This document shows positions 1 through 8,258 of a stretch of DNA of 64,000 nucleotides, piece by piece. The notes beneath the pieces are model-generated. The model was not told the origin of the DNA and did no database searches. It worked only from the letters and a program-made list of their open reading frames with translations. Origin of the DNA: Daejeonella sp. JGW-45. GTDB taxonomy: Bacteria > Bacteroidota > Bacteroidia > Sphingobacteriales > Sphingobacteriaceae. The stretch is taken from assembly GCF_029360805.1 (NCBI RefSeq), contig NZ_JARKNC010000010.1:857287-921286 (forward strand). The letters are read 5' to 3'. The translations under genes and the position numbers were made by a program. The first letter of the stretch is position 1; every line of letters starts with the position of its first letter.

Positions 1-2178
1 TTCGAAAATAATTATTCAGGTGATGCTAGAATAATTATTATGGACGATGGGAAAGGAATGGATTATTCCGATTTAATTGATAAGTGGTTGTTTGTAGCTT
101 ATTCTGCAAAAAGAGATGGAACAGAAGATTATCGAAATAATTTAAAAGGTGCCCGCTACTATGCCGGAAACAAAGGTGTGGGTAGATTTTCGTGTGATAG
201 ATTAGGGTCTTCTTTAAGATTAATTACAGTCAAAAATGCCAAACAGGCTAAGATTGAAAGTCTAAAAGTTAATTGGAGAGATTTCGAGGTTGACCAGAAA
301 GAGGAATTTTATAAAATCGCGGTAATACACGACACTCTTGAAAAGAATCCTTATCCATTAAAACACGGAACAATTCTAGAGATATCCGGGGTGAAGGATG
401 GGGAATGGGATCGTGATTCATTCTTAAAATTAAAGGACAAACTTTCTAAGCTTATACAGCCAAATATTAATGTTTCAAATAAGGGTGAAGACTTTCAAAT
501 AATTCTGGAGGTGCCTGAAGAGGAAGAGGCTGATAAACATTATTTGGAAGAATGTAAAAAAGAAGGCAAACAGCCGATATATAGAGATATTGTAAACGGC
601 CAAATTCAGAACTTCATTTTCGGTAGCTTAAATATCAAAACAACGAAAATTATCTCTGAGATTATTGAGGATAGAAAATTCGGCTCTGTCATCAAAACTA
701 AATTGATAGACCGTGATATTGCAATTTATGAGGTAACGGAAAATAATACTTATGAGTATTTACGCAACGTTGATATACATTTATACTTTCTTAATAGGGC
801 TGCTAAACGGACTTTTACCCTGCAAATGGGCATCGAGCCGGTAAACTTTGGAAATCTGTTTGTATACAAAAATGGCTTCAGAGTCCATCCGTTTGGAGAT
901 CCTAGAACTGATCCTTTCGGTATCGATTCTAAAGCCACCCAACATAGATCCAATTTACCTTTGAGGAATTTAATAGGCCAAGTTGACATTTTTGGTGACA
1001 ACCCGTCACTTAGGGAAACAACAAGTCGTGATGGCGGCCTCATTAAGAATAACGCTTACATTGAATTAGAGGACTATTTATTTGAAAAGGTCTTAAAACG
1101 CCTTCAAAAATATGTTGTTGATGTAACTGAATGGGGCGTAAATGATGAAACGCTAGAAAATTTGTCAGGGGATGATTATAAAAAGAATCTGGCAAAATTT
1201 ATATCGAATGTCACCACAGATAAAGAACTTATTGATATCTGGTACAATAAAGACATCCTACAACTTGTCGAAACGAAAGAGGAAAATAGCGCTAAAAAAC
1301 TTGTTAGGAACTTTAAACGTATTGCCAGCGAAACAAACAATAACGAATTACTAGGTGAAGCTAATAAAATAGAAAAACGATTATTAAGCCTTCAGAATGC
1401 GAAAGCAGTAGCAGAGAAAGAAGCCGGAGTAGCTGTAGAAAAAAACATCCAGCTTACTAAAGAGCTTGAAGATCAAATAACAGAAACATTATTCGCTAAA
1501 TCGATTCTAGGAACAGATACAAAAGAAGTTATAGGATTACAGCATCAAATTGACAGATCAACAGATCGAATTAATCGCAGAGTAGTTGATCTGGTAAATG
1601 CCATAAACAGGGGTGAGCATAAAAACGAGCTATTGAGTCTTGTAGAAAAAATAGGACTGGAGAATAAAAAAATCGCAACAATTGCTCAATATGTCACAAG
1701 GGCAAATTTCAACTTACAAGCCTCAGAAATAACAGCCGACCTAATTTCATACATTAAAGAATATGTTCACAATGTATTTAAAGAATCAGCATCATACCGT
1801 CAAAATCATAGACATGTTGCTATCGCCGTAGATAGCGGCAAGAATAAATTTAAAACTACTTTTCGTCCACTTGAAATAATTATCATACTTGACAACTTAT
1901 TTAGTAACTCTGTTAAGGCTGGGGCAAAAAATATCAATATCATCCTTGACATAAAAAATAATGAATTAACTCTACGTTTTATCGACGATGGCAAAGGTGT
2001 GTCTGATGATATCTTACCTAAACTTTTTACGTTGTTGTTTACTACTACCAGGGATCAGGGCGGATCAGGGATAGGTTTATATCAGGTTAAACAAGTTATA
2101 GAACGAATGAAAGGGAAAATTTCAGTAAATAATAAACTTTCAAAAGGAACAGAATTCTTAATTAATGTCCCTAAATGA
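1..2178 (+). CDS. Double GHKL ATPase / histidine-kinase-like protein (5' end missing)
   Basis: The frame is open from base 1, so the start lies upstream; the first ATG at 40 falls inside the first ATP-binding motif (DDGKGM) and is not the real start. The N-terminal half has a GHKL fold of the Hsp90/MutL/MORC kind: G1 box DDGKGM, G2-like segment GNKGVGRFSCDRLG, then GTILEISG. A central helical/coiled region (residues about 430-560 counted from base 40) contains LQHQIDRS, a possible phosphoacceptor helix. The C-terminus is a second ATPase domain of histidine-kinase type: N box LDNLFSNSVKAGA, G1 DDGKGV, G2 GGSGIGLYQVK, and a terminal GTEF motif. The stop overlaps the next gene's ATG (ATGA), implying co-translation with a receiver-domain partner. 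Likely a soluble sensor kinase; no membrane segment is visible. The ligand or trigger is unknown. Confidence 0.8.
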   Translation, partial: FENNYSGDARIIIMDDGKGMDYSDLIDKWLFVAYSAKRDGTEDYRNNLKGARYYAGNKGVGRFSCDRLGSSLRLITVKNAKQAKIESLKVNWRDFEVDQKEEFYKIAVIHDTLEKNPYPLKHGTILEISGVKDGEWDRDSFLKLKDKLSKLIQPNINVSNKGEDFQIILEVPEEEEADKHYLEECKKEGKQPIYRDIVNGQIQNFIFGSLNIKTTKIISEIIEDRKFGSVIKTKLIDRDIAIYEVTENNTYEYLRNVDIHLYFLNRAAKRTFTLQMGIEPVNFGNLFVYKNGFRVHPFGDPRTDPFGIDSKATQHRSNLPLRNLIGQVDIFGDNPSLRETTSRDGGLIKNNAYIELEDYLFEKVLKRLQKYVVDVTEWGVNDETLENLSGDDYKKNLAKFISNVTTDKELIDIWYNKDILQLVETKEENSAKKLVRNFKRIASETNNNELLGEANKIEKRLLSLQNAKAVAEKEAGVAVEKNIQLTKELEDQITETLFAKSILGTDTKEVIGLQHQIDRSTDRINRRVVDLVNAINRGEHKNELLSLVEKIGLENKKIATIAQYVTRANFNLQASEITADLISYIKEYVHNVFKESASYRQNHRHVAIAVDSGKNKFKTTFRPLEIIIILDNLFSNSVKAGAKNINIILDIKNNELTLRFIDDGKGVSDDILPKLFTLLFTTTRDQGGSGIGLYQVKQVIERMKGKISVNNKLSKGTEFLINVPK

Positions 2179-3188
2179 GAATACGCTATAGAATTCTGTG
2201 GTTCGAGGATGATGAACAGTACTTTGAAGAGGATTTGCAGCCCGAAATCAAATCTTTCGTTGAATCAAAAGGCTTTATATACGATTGTACTCATCGAAAA
2301 ACTGGCGCAGATCTCGACACTTTAATCTCTTCAAGTGTTTACGACCTTATTATTTCTGATTTGAATCTTGGAGCAGATGAAACTGGAGAAAAGCTTATCG
2401 AATATATACGTGATGACAAACATGTGCTAACCGAAGTACTTTTGTATTCCGCTAATGAAGCGGCGTTACAACAAATTGTATCTAATAAAGGTTGGATAGA
2501 AAGGGCGTCATTTTCTATCGGCCTTGGCAATCTTCCACCTAAGCTTAAAAGTATTATTCAGTTTAGCATAAGAAAGGTTGAAGACGTTAACAATTTAAGA
2601 GGACTTGTTATTGCAGAATCTATCGACTTAGAGAAAAAAATTGAAAACGTATTGCAAATGTTTTTTGAAGCCGCCGAAGATTTAGTTAGTGCGTCGACAA
2701 AGGAAGAAGTACTTAGTTCTATATATACCAAAAAATTGGAAAACCATAACGAACATGCTAGTTATATAGAGAAGATAAAATTAGGTGATATAAAGGAACT
2801 TATTGACCAAGATGTATTAACAACTAATAACACCTACGAAGCGGTTCAAGGTATATTGAAAAATCGATTAAAAGGAGTTAATGCTCGGCTAAACGGTGGA
2901 GGTATTTCAAATGAAGATAAAGCTGTCTTAGCTGAAAAACAGGCTCAACTTACACAGTTAAGGACAGAATTCATAAATTTTAAAAAGGAAATTATTGACA
3001 TAAGGAATATTCTCGCTCATGTCGAGGAGAAAACAGACGAGGATGGGAAACCCTACTTGCAAAGTATGATGAGAGGTAGAGATCCTATTAAGTTTGATGA
3101 CGGAAAGTATATCGAAGTCCGAAAAAATCTACAAAAACACTCCAACAATTTGAATTTAATAACTGAGCATATTCTGCAAATCATTTGA
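2175..3188 (+). CDS. Receiver-domain protein with C-terminal HEPN-like RX4H motif
   Basis: Starts on the ATG overlapping the stop of the kinase-like gene. Residues 1-130 form a response-regulator receiver: acidic pocket E11-D12-D13, phosphoacceptor D62 in LIISDLNLG, and a conserved YSA stretch near 91. There is no DNA-binding helix-turn-helix. Instead residues 145-337 are helical and contain R277-N-I-L-A-H282, the RX4-6H signature with a polar residue after Arg that marks HEPN RNases. The natural reading is that phosphorylation by the upstream protein controls a HEPN-type effector. Fusion of a receiver to an effector is known from the Detocs phage-defence systems (DtcC); the HEPN output here is inference from one motif plus helical context. 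Alternatively it could be a non-catalytic HEPN-like or dimerisation domain. Confidence 0.72.
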   Translation: MRIRYRILWFEDDEQYFEEDLQPEIKSFVESKGFIYDCTHRKTGADLDTLISSSVYDLIISDLNLGADETGEKLIEYIRDDKHVLTEVLLYSANEAALQQIVSNKGWIERASFSIGLGNLPPKLKSIIQFSIRKVEDVNNLRGLVIAESIDLEKKIENVLQMFFEAAEDLVSASTKEEVLSSIYTKKLENHNEHASYIEKIKLGDIKELIDQDVLTTNNTYEAVQGILKNRLKGVNARLNGGGISNEDKAVLAEKQAQLTQLRTEFINFKKEIIDIRNILAHVEEKTDEDGKPYLQSMMRGRDPIKFDDGKYIEVRKNLQKHSNNLNLITEHILQII

Positions 3189-3255
3189 TAAAATATTAAT
3201 TCAATTCAAATGCATTTAGGTTAAAGTAACTCCATTCTTATCACAACATTTACTT

Positions 3256-3279
3256 AAATATTACAACTATGTAATATTT
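3256..3279. promoter_or_regulatory. Operator palindrome 1 (AAATATTAC-N6-GTAATATTT)
   Basis: Perfect inverted repeat with 9-bp arms AAATATTAC/GTAATATTT and a 6-bp spacer, about 50 bp upstream of the MerR-like gene. An identical repeat follows 36 bp downstream (centre to centre). Two copies of one palindrome around a candidate -7 box (TATCTTTA, 3283-3290) point to a repressor or MerR-type operator. The cognate protein is probably the downstream gene product. Confidence 0.65.
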
Positions 3280-3290
3280 TTATATCTTTA

Positions 3291-3316
3291 CAAATATTAC
3301 ATAATTGTAATATTTG
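3291..3316. promoter_or_regulatory. Operator palindrome 2, abutting the start codon
   Basis: Second copy of the same palindrome, with 10-bp arms (CAAATATTAC/GTAATATTTG) and a 6-bp spacer. It ends 3 bp before the ATG at 3320 and covers the expected transcription start, so a bound protein would block initiation. There is no room for a Shine-Dalgarno sequence between it and the ATG. Confidence 0.65.
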
Positions 3317-3319
3317 CAT

Positions 3320-4162
3320 ATGATTACACAGAAGCAGTTATTAGATTTCCGAAAACATAATTATCACGTTCTCCCCCTGCCAGCTTCTTTTGTAGAGGAT
3401 TTCAACTTATTATTTTACAGTGGGGAGTTGGGAGCGATGTTGGAATTCTTTAAAAAGGAATACAAAGGCAGATTCGGAACTGAAAATATAGACATCACAG
3501 ACCGTGTCCTTAACCATTGGCAAAATCTCAAAGTAATACCTGCAAATAGGACTGTAAAGCGGGGGTGGAGAGTTTGTGGATACATGGACCAAGTCTGGAC
3601 CCTCATGGTCGCACAGCTCCGCTCTTTTGGTTACTCTCTAACATATCTAAAAGATATAAGAGAATACCTAAATATGTTTTCTGATGGCGTTAATGCCGAC
3701 TATCCATTATTAGTACTATTTTTTGGCTATGCAGTTTCTTTCAACGACCTAATATACTTCTTAGCGTATGAGAAGGGCGGACAATTAATATTACGCTCGG
3801 ATTATGTTATAGCATTAGCAGAGGGTAAAGATATCCCTGATCACATAGTAATTAATGTGACAGAAATAATGCGATCTGTTGACGACATTTTTCCAGATAA
3901 ATTAAACACAACCGTACCAAACCTGAAACAATTAAATGAAAAGGAAGGCAGGATAATTGATGTTTATAGAAAAAAGGAAATTACCGAGATTACGATAAAT
4001 AAGAGCGCAAATTCAGATCGGATGACTTATAGTTATAAGTTAAGTCCCAAAGATCGTGCGCTATTTAAAAAGCTACAGAAAGTCGATTATGGCCAACTAA
4101 CTGTCAAGAAAGCCGATGGACAGATCGTAGCCAATGAAATAACAACTACAGAAAAATTATAA
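3320..4162 (+). CDS. MerR-like DNA-binding regulator of the element
   Basis: ATG at 3320 is preferred over an in-frame TTG six bases upstream, which lies inside the operator palindrome. The 281-residue product has, at about residues 55-110, a pattern like MerR winged-helix domains: ITDRVLNHWQNLKVIP, then a basic turn with GWR, then QLRSFGYSLTYLKDIREYL, which matches the LR-x-GFSL-x-I helix of the family. The remainder has hydrophobic helices (LLVLFFGYAVSFNDLIYFL) and a basic tail, without a recognised ligand-binding domain. The two identical palindromes directly upstream suggest autoregulation. It is transcribed towards the recombinase, so it may control excision or the two-gene module. The family call is tentative; the coding status is secure. 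Confidence 0.6.
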   Translation: MITQKQLLDFRKHNYHVLPLPASFVEDFNLLFYSGELGAMLEFFKKEYKGRFGTENIDITDRVLNHWQNLKVIPANRTVKRGWRVCGYMDQVWTLMVAQLRSFGYSLTYLKDIREYLNMFSDGVNADYPLLVLFFGYAVSFNDLIYFLAYEKGGQLILRSDYVIALAEGKDIPDHIVINVTEIMRSVDDIFPDKLNTTVPNLKQLNEKEGRIIDVYRKKEITEITINKSANSDRMTYSYKLSPKDRALFKKLQKVDYGQLTVKKADGQIVANEITTTEKL

Positions 4163-4191
4163 GCTATGAAATAAGTTCAAGCTATCTCAGA

Positions 4192-4203
4192 TCAGTATAC
4201 TGA
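4192..4203. promoter_or_regulatory. 12-bp perfect palindrome upstream of small ORF
   Basis: TCAGTATACTGA is a perfect palindrome between the MerR-like gene and the small ORF at 4239, followed by a short CCGG-N5-CCGG direct repeat. It could be an operator or part of a recombinase site; at this length chance is not excluded. Confidence 0.3.
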
Positions 4204-4238
4204 CCGGACAAGCCGGAGGTGTAGTCATTGAGATCAAA

Positions 4239-4421
4239 ATGTTAACTATTGATGAATGCAACAAAACTTTAAATAAGACAGGTAAAAAATACAAGCAGGA
4301 GGATGTCAAGTTGATAAGGGATTTTCTCTACAACATGGCGCAATTAACTTTAACAGGCTTTTCAGATGAAACAAGAAAGAGCGGTACTTTATACGAGAGT
4401 GTCAACAGACGAACAGGCTAA
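4239..4421 (+). CDS. Small recombinase-associated protein (60 aa)
   Basis: Short hydrophilic protein beginning MLTIDECNKTLNKTGKKYKQ and continuing with an amphipathic helix (VKLIRDFLYNMAQL). Small ORFs with this look (TIDEC..LN..G..Y..E..K.IRDFL) are often seen just upstream of serine recombinases in Bacteroidota elements (recalled, not searched). It overlaps the recombinase start by 56 bp in another frame, consistent with translational coupling. Function unknown; possibly a recombination directionality or regulatory factor, which is speculation. Confidence 0.6.
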   Translation: MLTIDECNKTLNKTGKKYKQEDVKLIRDFLYNMAQLTLTGFSDETRKSGTLYESVNRRTG

Positions 4422-5919
4422 ACATGGCCACAGCCTACCACATCAACTTGAAGTGCTAACCCGGTACTGTGAAATACGAAATATAGAAGTTGTTGCTCAC
4501 TTCCAGGAGGACTATTCGGCTAAGAATTTTAATAGACCGGAATTCATAAAAATGGAAAAGTTCGTGAAAGCTAATAGGAAAACTATAAATAAAGTGCTCG
4601 TTCACAAATGGGATAGATTTTCAAGGAATGTGGAGGAGGCTTTTACGCAAATTAGAAAATTTAAGGAGATAGGTGTCGAAATCAATTCTGTAGAGTCTGC
4701 CGTCGACTTCACAAATCGCGATAGCAAAGCTTTGCTGGCGTTGCATTTAGTTCTTCCTGAGATTGAGAATGACAAGAATAGTGATAGAACAACAGAAGGT
4801 TCACGCAAAGCAAGAAGAATGGGATGTTGGACAGGTCCACCACCATTCGGCTATGTAAATGCTAGGGACGAAAATAATAAGTCGACTCTTGTCCCGAACG
4901 AGCATGCAGTATTGGTCAAAGAATGTTTCGAGCAGCTTGCGACAGGGCTATATTCAGCAGAGGAAATAAGGAAACGGTATTATAATAAAGGGTTAAAATT
5001 ACAAAAGCAGGCTTTCCTAAATCTCATAAGAAACTTTGCGTACACTGGTAAAATCTTTATTAAAGCATGGCGCGACCAGCCGGAAGAAGTTGTAAATGGC
5101 CTTCATGAGGGTATAGTATCCGAAGAACTCTTTAAAACTGTTCAGGATAGGCTTGATGGACGAGTAAAATTCCGAGGTATACCGTCTACTAAGAACGAAA
5201 GGTTTCCCCTGCGCGGCTACCTTAAATGCAATATCTGCGAGAGTAAATTGACAGGTAGTAGATCAAAAAGCAGGAATGGAGATTATCATTATTACTACCA
5301 CTGCCAGAATGGGTGTAAAGAACGCTTTCGAGCAGACATCGCACATGCAACTTTTGAAGAAGGCTTAAAAAGGCTTCAATTTAGTCCAGAAGTTCGAGAA
5401 TTATTTCTTCAAATTTCTAAAGACCTATATCAAAAAAATCAAGGAAATGTGACAAATGAAGTAAATAAGTTACTAGACGAGATAAAGGAAAAAGAAATAT
5501 TAATTGAGTCCGCTGATGACAAGTATTTAAAAGGTGAGCTTAACAAAGAGCGGTATGAAAGTGCGATCAGTCGATATCAGAAAATCATACTCGAGAACAG
5601 AGTCACAATTCAGGAACTTAAAGCGGAGAGTACAGAAATTATTAAATACTTAAAATACAGTAGTAGCCTACTTACGGATATCGCATCTCACTATGAAAAT
5701 AGTTCATTGGAAATTAAGCAAAAGCTAATCGGTTCGATATTTCCCGAAAAACTCATATTTTTTGAAAATAAATATCGAACCAAGAGACTAAATTCTGTAA
5801 TTGGCCTTATTACTATAAGTAATAACGCTTTTGAGGTAGAAGAACCAAAAAAGGCCAGCTCGAAAGCTGGCCTATCCACTAAGGCTCCCGAAGCTGGGCT
5901 CGAACCAGCGACCCTCTGA
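4366..5919 (+). CDS. Large serine recombinase (site-specific integrase), C-terminus fused to host tRNA locus
   Basis: Catalyses integration and excision of the element. The N-terminal resolvase domain has the nucleophile Ser13 in AVLYTRVSTDEQ and the conserved arginine segments (HKWDRFSRN). The central recombinase domain contains the GPPPFGY motif (around 160-166). A zinc ribbon with four cysteines follows at about 285-330 (CNICESKL ... CQNGC), then a coiled coil at about 370-440, as in large serine recombinases; 517 residues is a usual length. The last roughly 25 codons are unusual: they read through the tRNA-Asn terminator hairpin and into the tRNA gene antisense (ending EAGLEPATL), stopping next to the anticodon. 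The C-terminal tail is therefore probably host-derived sequence acquired on integration, or the att site lies further upstream. Confidence 0.9.
   Translation: MKQERAVLYTRVSTDEQAKHGHSLPHQLEVLTRYCEIRNIEVVAHFQEDYSAKNFNRPEFIKMEKFVKANRKTINKVLVHKWDRFSRNVEEAFTQIRKFKEIGVEINSVESAVDFTNRDSKALLALHLVLPEIENDKNSDRTTEGSRKARRMGCWTGPPPFGYVNARDENNKSTLVPNEHAVLVKECFEQLATGLYSAEEIRKRYYNKGLKLQKQAFLNLIRNFAYTGKIFIKAWRDQPEEVVNGLHEGIVSEELFKTVQDRLDGRVKFRGIPSTKNERFPLRGYLKCNICESKLTGSRSKSRNGDYHYYYHCQNGCKERFRADIAHATFEEGLKRLQFSPEVRELFLQISKDLYQKNQGNVTNEVNKLLDEIKEKEILIESADDKYLKGELNKERYESAISRYQKIILENRVTIQELKAESTEIIKYLKYSSSLLTDIASHYENSSLEIKQKLIGSIFPEKLIFFENKYRTKRLNSVIGLITISNNAFEVEEPKKASSKAGLSTKAPEAGLEPATL
5847..5872 (-). terminator. 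Rho-independent terminator of tRNA-Asn
   Basis: On the minus strand a perfect 8-bp stem GGCCAGCT/AGCTGGCC with a TTCG tetraloop is followed by six T. It lies 12 bp beyond the tRNA 3' end and inside the coding frame of the convergent recombinase. Confidence 0.85.
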
Positions 5920-5958
5920 TTAACAGTCAGATGCTCTAACCAGCTGAGCTATTCGGGA
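5885..5958 (-). tRNA. tRNA-Asn (GTT)
   Basis: 74-nt cloverleaf on the minus strand: acceptor stem TCCCGAA/TTCGGGA with discriminator G, D arm AGCTCAGCTGGTTAGAGC, anticodon stem-loop TCTGA-CTGTTAA-TCAGA with anticodon GTT at 5922-5924, and T arm with GGTTCGAGCC. CCA is not encoded. It serves as the integration locus of the element to its left; the recombinase gene overlaps its 3' half antisense. Confidence 0.95.
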
Positions 5959-6010
5959 ATCTTTTACGCTTTTGGGCGTCTGGTTAATAATTCCTTCATG
6001 AATGAAGGAG

Positions 6011-6045
6011 CTCCCTGCCTGCGCAGTGACTGCGCCTTTCGGGAG
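6011..6045. repeat. Nested stem-loop upstream of tRNA-Asn
   Basis: Outer arms CTCCC/GGGAG enclose a perfect 7-bp inner stem GCGCAGT/ACTGCGC with a 1-nt spacer. It lies in the 149-bp gap between tRNA-Asn and the PfkB gene, transcribed divergently. Possibly a 5' leader structure or a decayed repeat. Confidence 0.35.
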
Positions 6046-6107
6046 TGCAATATTCGGGATTTTAAATTATTAATCCAATATTTGCATCAAAATTTTTTTA
6101 AATAAAT

Positions 6108-7028
6108 ATGAGCCTGATAATAATTGGTACCGTTGCCTTCGACGCAATTGAAACTCCTTTCGGAAAAACAGATAAAATTGTAGGTGGTGCGGCTACCTAT
6201 GCAAGCCTTGCAGCTTCTTATTTCTACAACAAAGTAAAGATCGTGGGTGTAGTCGGAGAAGATTTCCATTCCGGTGATATTAAGAGCTTTAATGATCATG
6301 GAATAGATACCGAAGGCTTGCAGATCAAGAAGGGCGAGAAATCTTTCTTCTGGTCGGGCAAGTACCACAACGACATGAACAGCCGCGATACCCTCGTTAC
6401 AGAGTTGAACGTACTGGCTGATTTCGACCCGATCATTCCGGATAGCTATCAGGACTGTGAATACCTGATGCTGGGTAACCTTACGCCGCAGGTGCAGCAG
6501 ACAGTGATCAGCCGTCTCAGGAAACGTCCTAAGCTGATCGTGCTGGATACTATGAACTTCTGGATGGATATTGCACTTAACGATCTTTTAGACGTTATCA
6601 GGAATGTTGATGTGTTAACTATCAATGATGCCGAAGCCCGCCAGCTTTCCGGTGAGTACTCGCTGGTGAAGGCTGCTAAGAAGATCCTTAAAATGGGACC
6701 AAAATACCTGATCATCAAAAAAGGGGAGCATGGTGCACTTCTTTTCCATGACGACCTGATCTTTTCTGCTCCCGCATTGCCTTTAGCTGATGTTTTCGAT
6801 CCAACAGGTGCAGGAGATACTTTCGCGGGCGGTTTCATTGGATACCTCGCGCAGGCAGGTACTATTAACTTTGCGAGCATGAAGAATGCGATCATTTACG
6901 GTTCCGCACTCGCTTCTTTCTGCGTTGAGAAGTTCGGAACGGAAAAGATCAAAGACCTCACAAAAGAACAGATCACCAAAAGGGTTCAGGAGTTTGTAAA
7001 CCTGAGCAGCTTTGTGATTGAGAAATAA
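6108..7028 (+). CDS. PfkB/ribokinase-family sugar or nucleoside kinase
   Basis: 306-residue cytosolic kinase transferring phosphate from ATP to a sugar or nucleoside. Seen in the sequence: N-terminal IIIGTVAFDAIETPFG, glycine motif GGAATYASLAA (about 26-36) and the C-terminal PfkB signature DPTGAGDTFAGGF (about 231-243), whose GAGD aspartate is the catalytic base. Length is typical. The substrate cannot be assigned; conserved Bacteroidota homologues are usually annotated only as PfkB family. A possible -7 box AATATTTG lies about 30 bp upstream. It stands alone, divergent from tRNA-Asn. Confidence 0.9.
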   Translation: MSLIIIGTVAFDAIETPFGKTDKIVGGAATYASLAASYFYNKVKIVGVVGEDFHSGDIKSFNDHGIDTEGLQIKKGEKSFFWSGKYHNDMNSRDTLVTELNVLADFDPIIPDSYQDCEYLMLGNLTPQVQQTVISRLRKRPKLIVLDTMNFWMDIALNDLLDVIRNVDVLTINDAEARQLSGEYSLVKAAKKILKMGPKYLIIKKGEHGALLFHDDLIFSAPALPLADVFDPTGAGDTFAGGFIGYLAQAGTINFASMKNAIIYGSALASFCVEKFGTEKIKDLTKEQITKRVQEFVNLSSFVIEK

Positions 7029-7112
7029 TTCATTGCCCGGCTGTTGAGTATTCAGCATGCCGGGCGTTCCAGTATTTAACGGGGTGGCACACTGGCCACG
7101 ATGAGGGAGTCC

Positions 7113-8258
7113 ATGAAGCTTTTGTATAAAATCTTTAAATATGTCATGATCACCTTAATCTCAATTGCAGTGCTTCTTATCGCGGTTGCCATAATTTTTA
7201 TGCAGCAGCCACACTTCGGCAAAGCGGCCTCCGGCGAACGCCTCGAGCGCATGAAACTGTCGAAGCATTATCGTGATGGTGCCTTTTCTAACCTGAGTTT
7301 CACGCCAAGTCTCACAGAGGGTTATACGTTTACGGGGGTGCTGTACGATTTTATATTTAAGAAGAACCCAAGGCAAAAGCCGCTGAATGCCATCCCCTAT
7401 ATCCAGACCGACCTGAAAAGCCTGCCTGCCGACAGCAATGTGCTTGTCTGGTTCGGCCACTCCTCGTATTATATGCAGGTTAATGGCCTGAAAATACTGG
7501 TCGATCCGGTATTCAGCGGGAACGCTTCTCCTGTTCCGGGAACCACCAGAGCGTTTGCCGGCACTAACACTTATGGAGTTGAGGATTTACCTGAAATAGA
7601 TTACCTGCTGATCAGTCATGATCATTATGACCATCTCGATTATCAGACAATTAAGGAACTGAGCGGAAAAGTGAAAAATGTGATCTGCGGTTTGGGGGTC
7701 GGTGCCTACTTCGAGCAGTGGGGTTACAGGCCTGAGATGATATCGGAGCACGACTGGGATGAAACCATTGCTGTAAATAAAGATGTAAAGATCCACACAC
7801 TCACCGCGCGGCACTTCAGCGGGCGTTCCTTCAAACGTAATAATACATTATGGATGGCTTACCTGATAGAAAGTCCCGGTCAGAATATCTTTATTGGCGG
7901 AGACGGGGGTTACGACAAGCATTTCGCGGATATCGGCAAACGTTTTGGGAGCATTGACCTGGCGATACTGGAAAATGGCCAATACAACGAAGCCTGGCAT
8001 GCTATTCATTGCCTTCCCGAAGAGGTGGTTCAGGCAGGTAAAGATCTGAATGCTGGGCGGATCATGCCCGTACATTCCGGCAAATTCTCCCTGGCCCAGC
8101 ACAGCTGGGATGAGCCCTTTATTGAAGTTTCGCGTCTTGCAAGGCTTCAGAACATCCCGCTTGTTACGCCTGTAATAGGAGAGGTGGTTTGGCTGGAAAA
8201 CCGCGATCAAACCTTTACAGAGTGGTGGCAGGGAGTAGAGAAACTCAGGCTTCCATAA
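7113..8258 (+). CDS. Membrane-anchored metallo-beta-lactamase-fold hydrolase (NAPE-PLD/UlaG-like)
   Basis: One N-terminal membrane segment (residues about 8-30) anchors a metallo-beta-lactamase domain. The Zn motif HDHYDHLDY lies at about 169; upstream is WFGHSSYYMQVNGLKILVDPVF, typical of the NAPE-PLD/UlaG branch, and further metal ligands are likely in TARHFSGR and GGDGGYDKHF. Start at 7113 is chosen because GGGAG lies just before it; an in-frame ATG at 7101 adds four residues. The gene converges with and overlaps by 14 bp the 3' end of the DUF4157 gene. Probably a phosphodiesterase or lactonase facing the periplasm; substrate unknown. Confidence 0.85.
   Translation: MKLLYKIFKYVMITLISIAVLLIAVAIIFMQQPHFGKAASGERLERMKLSKHYRDGAFSNLSFTPSLTEGYTFTGVLYDFIFKKNPRQKPLNAIPYIQTDLKSLPADSNVLVWFGHSSYYMQVNGLKILVDPVFSGNASPVPGTTRAFAGTNTYGVEDLPEIDYLLISHDHYDHLDYQTIKELSGKVKNVICGLGVGAYFEQWGYRPEMISEHDWDETIAVNKDVKIHTLTARHFSGRSFKRNNTLWMAYLIESPGQNIFIGGDGGYDKHFADIGKRFGSIDLAILENGQYNEAWHAIHCLPEEVVQAGKDLNAGRIMPVHSGKFSLAQHSWDEPFIEVSRLARLQNIPLVTPVIGEVVWLENRDQTFTEWWQGVEKLRLP

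Larger units (their letters stand above)
1..5958. mobile_element. Right part of an integrative element inserted at tRNA-Asn
   Basis: The stretch from the window start to the tRNA-Asn gene is visibly more AT-rich than what follows and carries a large serine recombinase, a small ORF typical of recombinase neighbourhoods, a regulator with paired operators and a two-gene signalling/effector pair. The recombinase reading frame ends inside the tRNA gene, which places the element boundary here. The left boundary lies outside the window, so no att duplication can be shown. That it is an integrated element is inference from content; whether it is conjugative, a phage remnant or a defence island cannot be told. 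Confidence 0.7.

Noticed and set aside
40-2178. ATG at 40 as the real start of the kinase-like gene
   Set aside because: It lies in the middle of the ATP-binding motif and the frame is open to base 1, so the start is outside the window.
6449-6895. 148-codon minus-strand frame in the PfkB gene
   Set aside because: Antisense shadow of a gene with complete PfkB motifs.
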